Origin: Candidatus Anammoximicrobium sp.
Lineage (GTDB): Bacteria; Planctomycetota; Planctomycetia; Pirellulales; Pirellulaceae
DNA: 59,298 bases
Direction of reading: 5' to 3'
Assembly: GCA_012515235.1 (NCBI GenBank)
Contig: JAAYYU010000259.1
Location: forward strand, 1-59,298
Below the pieces are notes generated by a model. It had not been told where the DNA came from, searched no databases, and saw nothing but the letters and a program-made list of their open reading frames with translations. This document shows positions 36,159 through 44,215 of this stretch, piece after piece. A program made the position numbers and the translations under genes. Every line of letters starts with the position of its first letter. The first letter of the stretch is position 1.

Positions 36159-36925
36159 ATCGCGCGGATGTGAATGCCACCGAATTGCTGACCGTACTTG
36201 TCGTACAGTCGGCCGGCTTCGGGGTGTCTCTTTTTCAGCTCGTCGGCGGTTCTGGCCGAGTACTTCTCGGTCGTTTCCTTGCCGTCCTTCTTGCGTGTGA
36301 TTTCCATCTGGATGCGGCGGTCATCTTCCGTGATCTTGACCTTCAGGTCGTTCTCGGCGACTTCCGTCTCTTGGACGCCGTTCTTGATCTGGATGCGTCG
36401 CGTCTGATTGCCTCCGAAGGCGTTGATCTGAATCTGCACCTGGACCTGCTGTTGGCCAGCTGGCAGCTTGGGGACGATCGGACCAAGCTGGATGGCGGGA
36501 ACCTTGGGAGGTGAAGGAGCAGGAGGGGCGAGAGCCTCCTTGGCGCGGCGGGCCGCGGACGGGTGCTCGCTGGCGGCAATCTTCTGGAGCGCTTCTTTGG
36601 CGGCTGGCAACGACTCGTCGCCCTCCTGGCTGTGCTTCCGCAGGATCTCGATGGCCCGCAAGGTGGCCTCGCGACTGTCGCCCACGGCCGCCTCGATCAA
36701 GGCGGGGAACGCATCTTTGCCGGCCTCTTCGAGGCGTCGCGTCGCTTCGGTCCGCTCGGCAAACCGCGGCGAGTCCAGTTGGCGAATCCAGCCAGCAATC
36801 TGCTCGGCAGAAGCCGCCGGGGCGTTGGGTACGGACTCCGCTGGCGTGGGGGCGGCCGCAAAGCAATTCGGCAGCGCGAGCACCGCGGCGAGCGGGAAAG
36901 TCCACTGGATCGAGAACGGATTCAT
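36137..36925 (-). CDS. Exported protein with HEAT-like repeats
   Basis: This 262-residue protein has a signal peptide (WTFPLAAVLALPNCFAAAP). Residues about 45-135 form a HEAT-like helical repeat region (SPRFAERTEATRRLEEAG, ALIEAAVGDSREATLRAIEIL). The C-terminal half is a beta-strand domain (QVQVQIQINAFGG, ENDLKVKITEDDRRIQMEI) that ends with KKRHPEAGRLYDKYG, a motif seen in small planctomycete secreted proteins. The ATG at 36925 has GGAGG 9 nt upstream; the upstream ATG at 36934 sits directly on that site. It overlaps the 3' end of the surface protein gene by 22 bp in convergent orientation. Function unknown. Confidence 0.75.
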   Translation of the reverse strand: MNPFSIQWTFPLAAVLALPNCFAAAPTPAESVPNAPAASAEQIAGWIRQLDSPRFAERTEATRRLEEAGKDAFPALIEAAVGDSREATLRAIEILRKHSQEGDESLPAAKEALQKIAASEHPSAARRAKEALAPPAPSPPKVPAIQLGPIVPKLPAGQQQVQVQIQINAFGGNQTRRIQIKNGVQETEVAENDLKVKITEDDRRIQMEITRKKDGKETTEKYSARTADELKKRHPEAGRLYDKYGQQFGGIHIRAIQAAPGR

Positions 36926-37128
36926 CGCCACCATCCTCCACAAACGCAGCTCGGACAAAACCCGGACGGATTGCCTTGATTCTACCGCTTCCGCCCGCTT
37001 TGGGGCCAACCGGCGGCTGAATTTGAGTGAAACAAGATCCAAACCGCGGGGAACCAGCCAATTTGCATAGAATCCTAAAGTCGATGTAAGTACTTGAATT
37101 TGCAATACTTAGACAAGATAGATCAATC

Positions 37129-37156
37129 TTGACTGAGTTTTCAGAGCCGCTATAAT
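37129..37156 (+). promoter_or_regulatory. Sigma-70-type promoter for the response regulator
   Basis: A -35 box TTGACT (37129-37134) and a perfect -10 box TATAAT (37151-37156) are separated by 16 bp. The predicted start of transcription is near 37163, giving an approximately 150-nt leader before the ATG at 37314. This is the best promoter match in the window. Confidence 0.75.
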
Positions 37157-37204
37157 TCGGACTATTGGCAAATTCGGTAATCTCGGAAGAACCGGACGGG
37201 CCAA

Positions 37205-37270
37205 ATGGATGGATCGGTCATGGAAGGTGTGCTATTTGAGCACATCGCGGGGCTTTGTTCGACAAAGTAG
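37205..37270 (+). promoter_or_regulatory. Possible 21-codon leader ORF and hairpins in the 5' UTR
   Basis: Between the promoter and the response-regulator start lies a 21-codon frame (ATG 37205, TAG at 37268-37270) preceded by GGACGG. It overlaps two short hairpins: GTGC...GCAC around 37228-37243, and CTTTG-TTCGA-CAAAG around 37252-37267. A leader-peptide or attenuation role is speculative. Confidence 0.35.
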
Positions 37271-37313
37271 CTCAAGGCTAACTAAGTCGGCTAGGAAGGA
37301 TTTGACGAAGGCC

Positions 37314-37901
37314 ATGAGTGCAAAAACTGTTTTCACGACCGGCGAGGCGGCCAAGATCTGCAAGGTCTCCCAGCAGACGATTATCCGTTGCTTTGACAAC
37401 GGGAGCTTGAAAGGATTCCGCGTTCCTGGGAGCAAGTTCCGCCGCATCCCCCGGGATCAATTGTTTGCGTTCATGCGGGACAACGGGATCCCCACGGATG
37501 CACTGGAGAGCGGCAAGCGCAAGGTGCTGATTGTGGACGATGACGAAGAACTGGTCGAACTGCTCTCTGACGTGTTCGAGAAGGATGGCCGGTTCGAGGT
37601 GAAGACGGCGAACAACGGCTTTGACGCCGGGATGCAAGTTCGCGAGTTTCGTCCGGACCTGGTCGTGCTGGACGTGATGCTGCCCGACATCAACGGCAAG
37701 GAAGTCTGCCAGCGAATCCGCAGCGACGAGACGCTGGAGGCGGTCAAGATCATCTGTATTTCGGGGATGGTCGAGCAGGACAAAGTCGCGGAGTTGCGGA
37801 TGGCCGGCGCCAACGATTTCATGCATAAGCCGTTCAATGTCGACCGGCTGCTGGACCGCGCCTGTGACCTGCTGGACATCGAACGCGCTATGGTGGCTTA
37901 G
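37314..37901 (+). CDS. Response regulator with N-terminal MerR/excisionase-type HTH
   Basis: This 195-residue protein has the unusual order HTH then receiver. Residues about 5-50 form an excisionase/MerR-like helix-turn-helix (TGEAAKICKVSQQTIIRCFD, FRRIPRDQLFAFM). Residues about 70-190 form a receiver domain with VDDDEE, phospho-acceptor Asp120 in VVLDVMLPD, CISGM and the Lys of MHKPFN. It is predicted to bind DNA under phosphorylation control. The ATG at 37314 has AAGG close by and GGAAGGA further upstream. It is driven by a near-consensus promoter and followed at once by a strong terminator, then a histidine kinase gene. Confidence 0.85.
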   Translation: MSAKTVFTTGEAAKICKVSQQTIIRCFDNGSLKGFRVPGSKFRRIPRDQLFAFMRDNGIPTDALESGKRKVLIVDDDEELVELLSDVFEKDGRFEVKTANNGFDAGMQVREFRPDLVVLDVMLPDINGKEVCQRIRSDETLEAVKIICISGMVEQDKVAELRMAGANDFMHKPFNVDRLLDRACDLLDIERAMVA

Positions 37902-37938
37902 CCCGGTTTTCAGAACAACCCGAGAGCTGCGCATCCCT

Positions 37939-37980
37939 CACGCGTGCTGGGCGTCACCGTCGGCACGCGTGTTTTGTTTT
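37939..37980 (+). terminator. Strong intrinsic terminator after the response regulator
   Basis: A perfect 9-bp stem (CACGCGTGC at 37939-37947, GCACGCGTG at 37963-37971) with a 15-nt loop is followed by TTTTGTTTT. It lies 38 bp after the stop codon and only 14 bp before the histidine kinase ATG, so most transcripts should end here. Confidence 0.88.
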
Positions 37981-37993
37981 CTGCCCGCCCCGT

Positions 37994-39466
37994 ATGATCC
38001 GCTTACCAGCGCTTACTGCCGACCGCAAGCAATGGCACCTGCCGCTGTCGAACCAGGGTGCTGGCGAGTTGCTGCGATGCCTGCTGACGGACGACGCGGA
38101 GCAGGCCCGGACCTGGTTTGCCGGGTTGCTGTCGGAAGAACCATCGCTGCTGCTCTGGTGTGTCTGCCGGGCGTCTGTCTGGCGAGACACGCCGCCGCGG
38201 GGGATTCAGGATCTTTCCGACGGACTGGCCCGTGAGGGACGGCAGGTCCTGCAGTGGGAAGACGATGACAGGGCGGCGCTGGCTCCTTGCGAGCCGTCCC
38301 AGTTGCTTTCGTGGGCTCAGCTGGCCAGCCAATCCGTGCTTGTCTCGCGGTTGGCTGTCCGAGCTGGTGGCGATGGCTCGTTGGCCCACCTGGCCCTGCT
38401 GGGATCGCTTCACAACGCGGTTGCCTGGCTGGCCGGGAGCGGCCGGGCAACGGCAGACGGCGGCGCGGCGCAACCGCGGGACGTGCTGCCGGCGTGGCTG
38501 GCCGAGCGACTGCGGGATTTGGCGGCTGAGCCGCCTGCCGACCCGAGCGCGGCGGCAATCGCCAAGGCGATCGCGGTGGTTCAAGCGGCAACGGGCGAAA
38601 CGGTTTCCTCCGGCGCAGTCGGTGGAGCTTTCGATTTCTCCGTCGCTGAAGTCGTCCAGCGCGTCCAAGCGCGATGGCGGTCAGGGGACGTGGATTGGAG
38701 CCAGGTCCTGCCCGTCGCGACTCGCAAGCTGGCGAGACTGCGGAGTTTGGAAGGTCATTTCGACAGAACTTTGGAGGAGGAAAAGCTGACCGCGCTGAAG
38801 GCGTTCGCGTACGGCGCCAGTCACGAGATCAACAATCCGCTGGCCAACATCTCGACCCGAGCGCAGACGCTGTTGCGGGAAGAGACCGATCCGGAGCGGC
38901 GTCGCAAGCTGGCGGTGATCAACAGCCAGGCGTTTCGCGCGCACGAATTGATCGCCGATCTCATGCTTTTCGCCCGCCCGCCCGCCCTGTCTCTGGCTCC
39001 CGTCGATTTAGTCGGCTTGGCGGATCAAGTGGTTTCGGAGTTAGCCGCGGAGGCGGCGGCCCAGCGGACGACGCTGGTGCGACTGCCTCAAGCGTCGCCG
39101 GTGATCGTTTCGGCGGACCGCGGTCACCTGGCCACCGCCTTGAAGGCCATGTGCGTGAATTCCCTGGAAGCGTTGCGTCCGGGCGGGCGAATCGAGATTG
39201 CCGTCCGTGCGTCCGCGGAGGAGGCGGAAGGCTCCGGGGGCACCAAGTGGGCCGAGTTGGTGATTGCCGATACGGGGCCGGGCATCCCGCCGGAGGTCCG
39301 GCGGCATTTGTTCGATCCGTACTTCTCCGGCCGCGAAGCGGGGCGGGGGATCGGACTGGGGCTTTCCAAAAGCTGGCGAATCGTCTCCGAACACGGCGGG
39401 CGGATTGTGGTCGAGAGCCAGCCCGAACGCGGCGCCACGTTCAGGATTTGGTTGCCCGCGCCGTAG
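37994..39466 (+). CDS. Cytoplasmic sensor histidine kinase
   Basis: This 490-residue protein has no transmembrane segment. The C-terminal half has the H-box GASHEINNPL (His277), the N-box MCVNSLEAL, and the G-boxes DTGPGIP and GRGIGLGLS of a HATPase. The N-terminal 230 residues show no firm sensor domain; helix-rich segments (EEPSLLLWCVCRA, LAHLALLGSLHNAVAWLA) faintly recall HDOD domains. It probably phosphorylates the neighbouring receiver-domain protein, although the terminator between them argues for separate expression. No ribosome binding site precedes the ATG at 37994. The 3' end overlaps the convergent deacetylase-like gene by 26 bp. Confidence 0.85.
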   Translation: MIRLPALTADRKQWHLPLSNQGAGELLRCLLTDDAEQARTWFAGLLSEEPSLLLWCVCRASVWRDTPPRGIQDLSDGLAREGRQVLQWEDDDRAALAPCEPSQLLSWAQLASQSVLVSRLAVRAGGDGSLAHLALLGSLHNAVAWLAGSGRATADGGAAQPRDVLPAWLAERLRDLAAEPPADPSAAAIAKAIAVVQAATGETVSSGAVGGAFDFSVAEVVQRVQARWRSGDVDWSQVLPVATRKLARLRSLEGHFDRTLEEEKLTALKAFAYGASHEINNPLANISTRAQTLLREETDPERRRKLAVINSQAFRAHELIADLMLFARPPALSLAPVDLVGLADQVVSELAAEAAAQRTTLVRLPQASPVIVSADRGHLATALKAMCVNSLEALRPGGRIEIAVRASAEEAEGSGGTKWAELVIADTGPGIPPEVRRHLFDPYFSGREAGRGIGLGLSKSWRIVSEHGGRIVVESQPERGATFRIWLPAP

Positions 39467-40442
39467 CTCGGTCGGCCAGCACGCGACAGTGGGCTTTCAC
39501 GGAACTGGCCAAACCGTCCAGGTCATAGCCGCCTTCGAGCAGCGAAACGACGCGGCCTTCGGCGCACTCGTCGGCTAAGTCCAGCGTCAGCCGCGTTAAA
39601 TCGGCAAAGTCGTCGTCGGTCAGACGAAAGTCGCCCAGGGGATCGCCAACTCGCGAGTCAAAGCCGGCCGAGATCAGCACCAGTTCGGGTTTGAATTTCC
39701 TGGCGGCGTCCAGCAAGTCGTCCGCAAACGCGCCCAAGATCTCGCGACGCCCTGCGCCCGCCGGAAACGGACGGTTCATATTCGTCCCCAAGCCGCGATT
39801 GTACCCTGTTTCCTCTCGCGCTCCGGTGCCCGGATACCAGGGCCATTGGTGGGTGCTGAAGACGAACACGGTATCGTCCTGGTAGAACGCGTCTTGAGTC
39901 CCGTTGCCATGATGGACGTCCCAGTCGACGATCAGGACCTTGCCGATGCCGTGCCGCTGTTGGGCGTAGCGGGCGGCCACGGCCGTGTTGTTGAACACGC
40001 AGAAGCCCATGCCACGTCCGGGCGTGGCGTGATGCCCCGGCGGCCGCAGCACCCCAAAGGCGTTGCCGATCGTTCCGGCCACGACCGAGTCGACGGCCAG
40101 GCACGCGCCGCCGGCGGCGTACACGGCGGCGTCCCACGAACGCGGACCGACCGCCGTGTCGCCGGTGCTCAACTGCGAGGCGCCGCCCACGATCTCGCGC
40201 CGGACCAGTTCAATGTATGCGCCGAAATGGCACCGCATCAGGTCCTCCCGGTCGGCGGGCCGCGGGGCGAGCCATTCCAACCGCTCGGCAAAGTCGGCGG
40301 CCCGCAAGGCCTGGACGATCACCTTGCAACGCGACGGCGACTCGGGGTGCTCGGACCCCGTATCGTGCTCCAGGAACAAGTCCGAATGGAGAATGCCGGT
40401 CCGAAGGCCGGGCTGCGCCGGAAGGGGAGTTTCCTGAATCAT
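39441..40442 (-). CDS. Histone-deacetylase-family amidohydrolase
   Basis: This 333-residue zinc-dependent deacetylase belongs to the HDAC/acetylpolyamine amidohydrolase family. The paired catalytic histidines appear in RPPGHHATPG. The zinc ligands appear in VDWDVHHGNGTQ and in ISAGFDSRVGDPLGD, with the GMGFCVFNN and LEGGYDL segments also conserved. Bacterial members deacetylate small amides or proteins (for example acetoin utilisation protein AcuC or polyamines); which applies here is unknown. The start at 40442 has no strong ribosome binding site. The gene converges with the histidine kinase gene with a 26-bp overlap. Confidence 0.9.
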   Translation of the reverse strand: MIQETPLPAQPGLRTGILHSDLFLEHDTGSEHPESPSRCKVIVQALRAADFAERLEWLAPRPADREDLMRCHFGAYIELVRREIVGGASQLSTGDTAVGPRSWDAAVYAAGGACLAVDSVVAGTIGNAFGVLRPPGHHATPGRGMGFCVFNNTAVAARYAQQRHGIGKVLIVDWDVHHGNGTQDAFYQDDTVFVFSTHQWPWYPGTGAREETGYNRGLGTNMNRPFPAGAGRREILGAFADDLLDAARKFKPELVLISAGFDSRVGDPLGDFRLTDDDFADLTRLTLDLADECAEGRVVSLLEGGYDLDGLASSVKAHCRVLADRATARATKS

Positions 40443-40705
40443 GGTTGAGCGACCGGAAATGAGCGGAACCAGGATTGGAGAACGAACTTGACCGCGAAAT
40501 CCATTCTACACCGTCCCCGAGCGAAGCACAGAGGCTAACCCCAGACGGGGCCAACCACAAGCCGCGGGAAACCGGACGGCGAAAATGCCCGCGAAATCGG
40601 GACAGAAACAACGCGGCGGAAGAACATCGAGCGGAATCGAACCCGCCACGGGTTCCGGATCGGCCGCCGTCCGCATGTCGTCCGACAACGGGCTCGCGGC
40701 CCGGC

Positions 40706-41728
40706 CTAACGCAGGTGGACGTCCGTGATCGCCAATCCGGGCCGTCGCGCGGTGTAGCCGCGGTAGTTCAACCGGTATTCGGTCTGCGGACGGCCGGTCA
40801 GCGGGACGGCGGGCGCGGGATACGCCGGCGGGGCGGCGGGCGAGGCTGTCGGCGAGGCGGCCGGCGGGTCTGCCGTCGCGGCCAAGTCGATTTGTGGATA
40901 ACCCTCAAAGGCCGGCATGGCCCACAGCTGGGCCGGATCGCTGTAAAGCTGATTGACGGCATAGGTCTGGACACTGAGCCGCAGCGAGAGGGCGGGCGGC
41001 GGCAACCGGACGTCGATCACGTGCGGCAGCGACACGCCCGCAGCCGGCTCGTACTGATGCTGCGACGCGAACACCGAAGCGATCAGTTGGGCCCGCGAAT
41101 CGTACCAGTGCTGTTCCTGAATCCACCCGAACCGCTCGTGCATCACCAGGACCCTCGTCAACTCGCCGTCCGGCGACGCCACCCGCGAACGAATTTCGAG
41201 TTGCCCGGTGCCGCGCTGGTACGGACCCTCGTGATAGCCGGCGGGATCCAGCTGCACCAGGCCAAACGCTTCCACCAGCCATTGCGGCTGGATGGGCAAC
41301 GCCTGGCGCGCGGCGCTGTGCCGATACTGATCGTGCCGGGCGAAGTACACCGCCTTGGGCACGTCCGTCATCAACTGCGGCGCATCGACCATCGCCCAAA
41401 AAAGCTGATCGTTGCTGCCCAGGTCCAGAACTTCACCCACGCCGATGAAGTTGGCGCGCAGACGGAAGTTGCGCGGCGGGCCGGCGGCGACGCTGGCCCG
41501 CAGCGTCGGCATGCCTTGGATCGACAGCGACGCCGAGTCGGATTGCAGCTGGCGAATCTGGCCGCTGCTGGCGTTGACCGCCGCGATCACTTCCTGCAGT
41601 GTCGGCGGGCCGGCAAACAGCGTAGGCGCTGCCGGCGTCAGCCCCTGGCGCATCGTCGGACAGCTGGCGCCGCCGGCGCACCACAACACCGTGAGCAGGC
41701 ACAGATCGACCGCGGCGTGCCGTTTCAA
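40706..41728 (-). CDS. Probable lipoprotein, unrecognised family
   Basis: This 340-residue protein begins at a TTG (41728) with AAGGA about 9 nt upstream. The start gives a short lipoprotein-like signal (LCLLTVLWCAGGASC), with the possible lipidated Cys following GAS. The mature part (about 40-265) is beta-rich and faintly resembles LolA or DUF4292-type outer-membrane lipoproteins (LQSDSASLSIQGMPTLRASV, PKAVYFARHDQYR). The C-terminal 60 residues are Pro/Ala-rich and end with LNYRGYTARRPG. It lies 72 bp downstream of the conserved hypothetical gene at 41801 on the same strand. The function is not known. Confidence 0.65.
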   Translation of the reverse strand: MKRHAAVDLCLLTVLWCAGGASCPTMRQGLTPAAPTLFAGPPTLQEVIAAVNASSGQIRQLQSDSASLSIQGMPTLRASVAAGPPRNFRLRANFIGVGEVLDLGSNDQLFWAMVDAPQLMTDVPKAVYFARHDQYRHSAARQALPIQPQWLVEAFGLVQLDPAGYHEGPYQRGTGQLEIRSRVASPDGELTRVLVMHERFGWIQEQHWYDSRAQLIASVFASQHQYEPAAGVSLPHVIDVRLPPPALSLRLSVQTYAVNQLYSDPAQLWAMPAFEGYPQIDLAATADPPAASPTASPAAPPAYPAPAVPLTGRPQTEYRLNYRGYTARRPGLAITDVHLR

Positions 41729-41800
41729 GTCAGCATCCTTGCATGCTAGCCGGCATCCTTCGCGTTCCGCACTTGGCGGACGCCACACAAAGTGCGCCGG

Positions 41801-42295
41801 CTACGATGAGCCGTTTCCACCGAACAACAACTGGACAAGTTCATCCTGGATCTGCCGGGCCCGCTCCCCCTCCGGCATCACCACCGGCACGCGGTATTCG
41901 GCTTCCGTGCGGGGGCAGAAGACCACCAACACTTCGCGCCCCGTTTCGTCCGTTTCCGTATCCTCCACGCGGACAATCCTCTTGCGGGACATCAGCAGCG
42001 CCAGGATGTACCGCACGTCTTCCTGGCCGGTCTGTTCCTGCAAACGCTCGAAATAATCCAGCATCACGTCGTGGGGCGCCCAGTGCGCCTTTCTGACGTT
42101 CGACTCAGGCAACTGGCATTTCCACCAGCCCAGCGCGCCTTCTGGAGGCCCGTCCCAGGCCTCCTGGGAATAATCGCGACGGACGACCTCCGCGCCTTCC
42201 GGGATCAGCACGGAAAAAAAAGTCTCACCGGCCGAGAACTCGCGATCCGTCTTGGCGCATTTCCGGGCGCAGCGTTGAATCTCGAAGTCCAGCAT
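41801..42295 (-). CDS. Conserved hypothetical protein (planctomycete type)
   Basis: This 164-residue acidic protein has no signal or membrane segment. The N-terminus has two Cys (EIQRCARKCAKTDREF), then GWWKCQLPES, and the middle is RYILALLMSRKRIVRVEDTE. The pattern matches small hypothetical proteins that seem common in planctomycetes, without a known domain. GGAAG lies about 10 nt upstream of the ATG at 42295. It lies 72 bp upstream of the lipoprotein gene on the same strand and may be co-transcribed with it. Confidence 0.7.
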   Translation of the reverse strand: MLDFEIQRCARKCAKTDREFSAGETFFSVLIPEGAEVVRRDYSQEAWDGPPEGALGWWKCQLPESNVRKAHWAPHDVMLDYFERLQEQTGQEDVRYILALLMSRKRIVRVEDTETDETGREVLVVFCPRTEAEYRVPVVMPEGERARQIQDELVQLLFGGNGSS

Positions 42296-42457
42296 CGGTT
42301 ACGGCTTCCGCACGAAAAGACCCGCCTTCACGACAAGGCGGCGAATAGTACGCAAATCGGCCCGCCGGCTCAAGACGATTCGCGACGCCGGCTGCTAGCA
42401 CTAAACGGGAAAGGGTTAGGTCGTGTTGCTGTTTGTGATCGCACACTTGCACGACAG

Positions 42458-42554
42458 GGGGTCAGGCTTACAGGATTCAATTTTGGCCGAGTTTGGTGCC
42501 AGCCACGTCCTACGACTCTGCTCGGCCAAAATTGAATTCTGGAAGCCTGACCCC
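42458..42554. mobile_element. 97-bp palindromic MITE/REPIN-like element, copy 1
   Basis: Near-perfect terminal inverted repeats of about 34 bp begin GGGGTCAGGCTTACAG and end with the complement, differing at two positions. A central loop holds GCCAGCCA. The same 97-bp family occurs at 52915-53011 in the opposite orientation. No coding capacity and no clear target duplication. Between it and 43111 lie the DUF4058 remnant and plain intergenic DNA. Confidence 0.9.
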
Positions 42555-42924
42555 AGCGCCGAGACCGCGACTTCATCAAGAACGCGGAAAGCAGCCTTTT
42601 GCCGTTTGGTGCTAGCACCCGTGGCCCCGCTGGATCCTTCTCAGCCGCCTGCCGCACAGACCGCCGCCCGCGGGACCGTAGCGACGCCGCCGTTCCCTTT
42701 TTCCAGCCCGGACCGCGGTTCTGCCGGCGGAGGAGATTGACATCGGGGCCGATGTACCCTTCCGAGACCTCGATCCAGGCCCGACGTCCGATGTCGGCAT
42801 AGCAGGGCGACGGAAGCAGCGGTTGCAGCGATTCGCGCAGATACGCGACTAGCCCGTCGTGCAATCCGGGAAAGACATCCGGATGTTCCAGGTAAGGGTC
42901 CATTCCGGGGAAAGGCGATGGCAT
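42555..42924 (-). pseudogene. DUF4058 family remnant
   Basis: The N-terminal 65 residues are an excellent match to the DUF4058 family: MPSPFPGMDPYLEHPD, then GLHDGLVAYLRE, then YADIGRRAWIEVSEGYIGPDV. After this point (near 42730) similarity is lost, and the frame continues without known motifs into the palindromic element at 42458-42554. DUF4058 proteins are normally about 240-270 residues. The 3' part therefore seems replaced or frameshifted, possibly in connection with the neighbouring element. Confidence 0.65.
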
Positions 42925-43111
42925 GCTGCGTTCCCTCAAGAGCCCGAGAAATCCGCGGTCTTGCCAGGTCCGTCCTCGCCGTTGTCCACAGAAGATGCGT
43001 CGTGCGGCAAACCGCGCCATGGGAATTGCGGCGGTTGACACGTTGGCGTAGAACGGATCGTGGCGAGCTTGCCAGAAACCCAGGAACAGCGAAGACGAAA
43101 CCGTCAAACTC

Positions 43112-44071
43112 ATGACGAGTCACCAGCCCATGAAGATCTTGCTTGCCGCGCCGCGCGGCTTTTGTGCCGGCGTCAACATGGCGATCGATAGCCTGGAACT
43201 GGCCCTGCGGGCGTTCGGGCCGCCGATCTACGTGTATCACGAGATCGTCCACAACCGGTACGTCGTCGAGTCGTTCCGGGAGCGAGGCGTGGTGTTCGTG
43301 GACGATCTGGCAGCGGTTCCAGAGGACGCCCCGTTGCTGTTTTCCGCGCATGGCGTGGCGCCTGAGATCCGGCGCCTCGCCCGCCAGCGGCGGTTGACGA
43401 CGATTGACGCGACCTGCCCGCTGGTGACGAAGGTCCATCTGGAGGCGGTCCGCTTTGCCAGGCAGGGATACCAGATCCTGTTGATCGGCCACGAGGGCCA
43501 CGACGAAGTTGTCGGGACCGTCGGCGAAGCACCGGACGCGGTGATCCTGGTGCAGGACGAACAAGAGGCGGACCGTCTGGAATTGCCCCCCGGCGCCAAG
43601 GTGGCTTATCTGACCCAAACCACGCTTTCGGTCGACGACGCCAATCGGATCATCCGGCGCCTGCGGACCCGTTTTCCGCAACTGGTGGGGCCGGCCAAGG
43701 ACGACATCTGCTACGCCACGCAGAACCGCCAAGAGGCCGTGCGGGCCTTGTGTGAGGAAGCGGATCTGGTGCTGGTCGTCGGCAGCCGGAACAGCTCCAA
43801 CAGCCAGCGTCTGCGGGAGTTGGCGGCTGAACGCGGCGTAGCGGCCCAGTTGATCGACGGGGTGGCCGATCTCGATCCGGCCTGGTTCGAGGGAGTGAAA
43901 ACGGTGGCCGTGACCGCTGGCGCCAGCGCCCCGGAGTCGATTGTCGAACAGTGCCTGGACTACCTCCGCGAGCACTATCAAGCCCAGATCGAAGTCCGGG
44001 CGGTTTGCGAGGAGACCGTTCATTTTCCGTTGCCCAAGGAACTGCGCGCCAGCGGCTTGGCGGTCTCCTGA
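43112..44071 (+). CDS. ispH: 4-hydroxy-3-methylbut-2-enyl diphosphate reductase
   Basis: This 319-residue iron-sulfur enzyme catalyses the last step of the MEP pathway, making IPP and DMAPP from HMBPP. The three Fe-S cluster cysteines are Cys18 (PRGFCAGV), Cys102 (DATCPLV) and Cys200 (DDICYATQNRQ). The conserved HEIVHN, SAHGV and HEGHDEVVGT histidine motifs and the SRNSSNSQRL substrate loop are also present. Length is normal. The start could be 43112 or the internal ATG at 43130; neither has a strong ribosome binding site. It is a stand-alone plus-strand gene here. Confidence 0.96.
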   Translation: MTSHQPMKILLAAPRGFCAGVNMAIDSLELALRAFGPPIYVYHEIVHNRYVVESFRERGVVFVDDLAAVPEDAPLLFSAHGVAPEIRRLARQRRLTTIDATCPLVTKVHLEAVRFARQGYQILLIGHEGHDEVVGTVGEAPDAVILVQDEQEADRLELPPGAKVAYLTQTTLSVDDANRIIRRLRTRFPQLVGPAKDDICYATQNRQEAVRALCEEADLVLVVGSRNSSNSQRLRELAAERGVAAQLIDGVADLDPAWFEGVKTVAVTAGASAPESIVEQCLDYLREHYQAQIEVRAVCEETVHFPLPKELRASGLAVS

Positions 44072-44215
44072 CCCGGTCGGCGACGGCCGGCGCGACGAAG
44101 AAGAATCCAAAATCTGCGCCGCGGCAGGTGAAGGGCCGCGGCCAAGCCCCTATACTGGAGATCAGACCGCATCTGCAAACCTGAAACGGAAGGTCCGACC
44201 TGCTGGGAGAACCGA

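Larger units (their letters stand above)
36926..37313. other. Intergenic region, 388 bp, with the response-regulator promoter and leader
   Basis: This divergent gap holds the start of the HEAT-like gene (-) and, on the plus strand, the promoter at 37129-37156 and an approximately 150-nt leader. Upstream of the promoter the DNA is AT-rich (about 37060-37125) and carries AAGTACTT and AATACTT repeats that could be operator or UP-type elements. Confidence 0.5.

Noticed and set aside
40620..40700. tRNA-like T-arm (GGTTCGATTCC on the minus strand) in the gap after the deacetylase gene
   Set aside because: The T-stem mispairs beyond two base pairs, and no acceptor stem, anticodon arm or CCA end could be fitted.
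41740..41800. Hairpin with GCACTT/AAGTGC arms in the gap upstream of the lipoprotein gene
   Set aside because: There is no T-run and the loop is 14 nt, so it is not a convincing terminator; it may be a repeat, but only one copy was seen.
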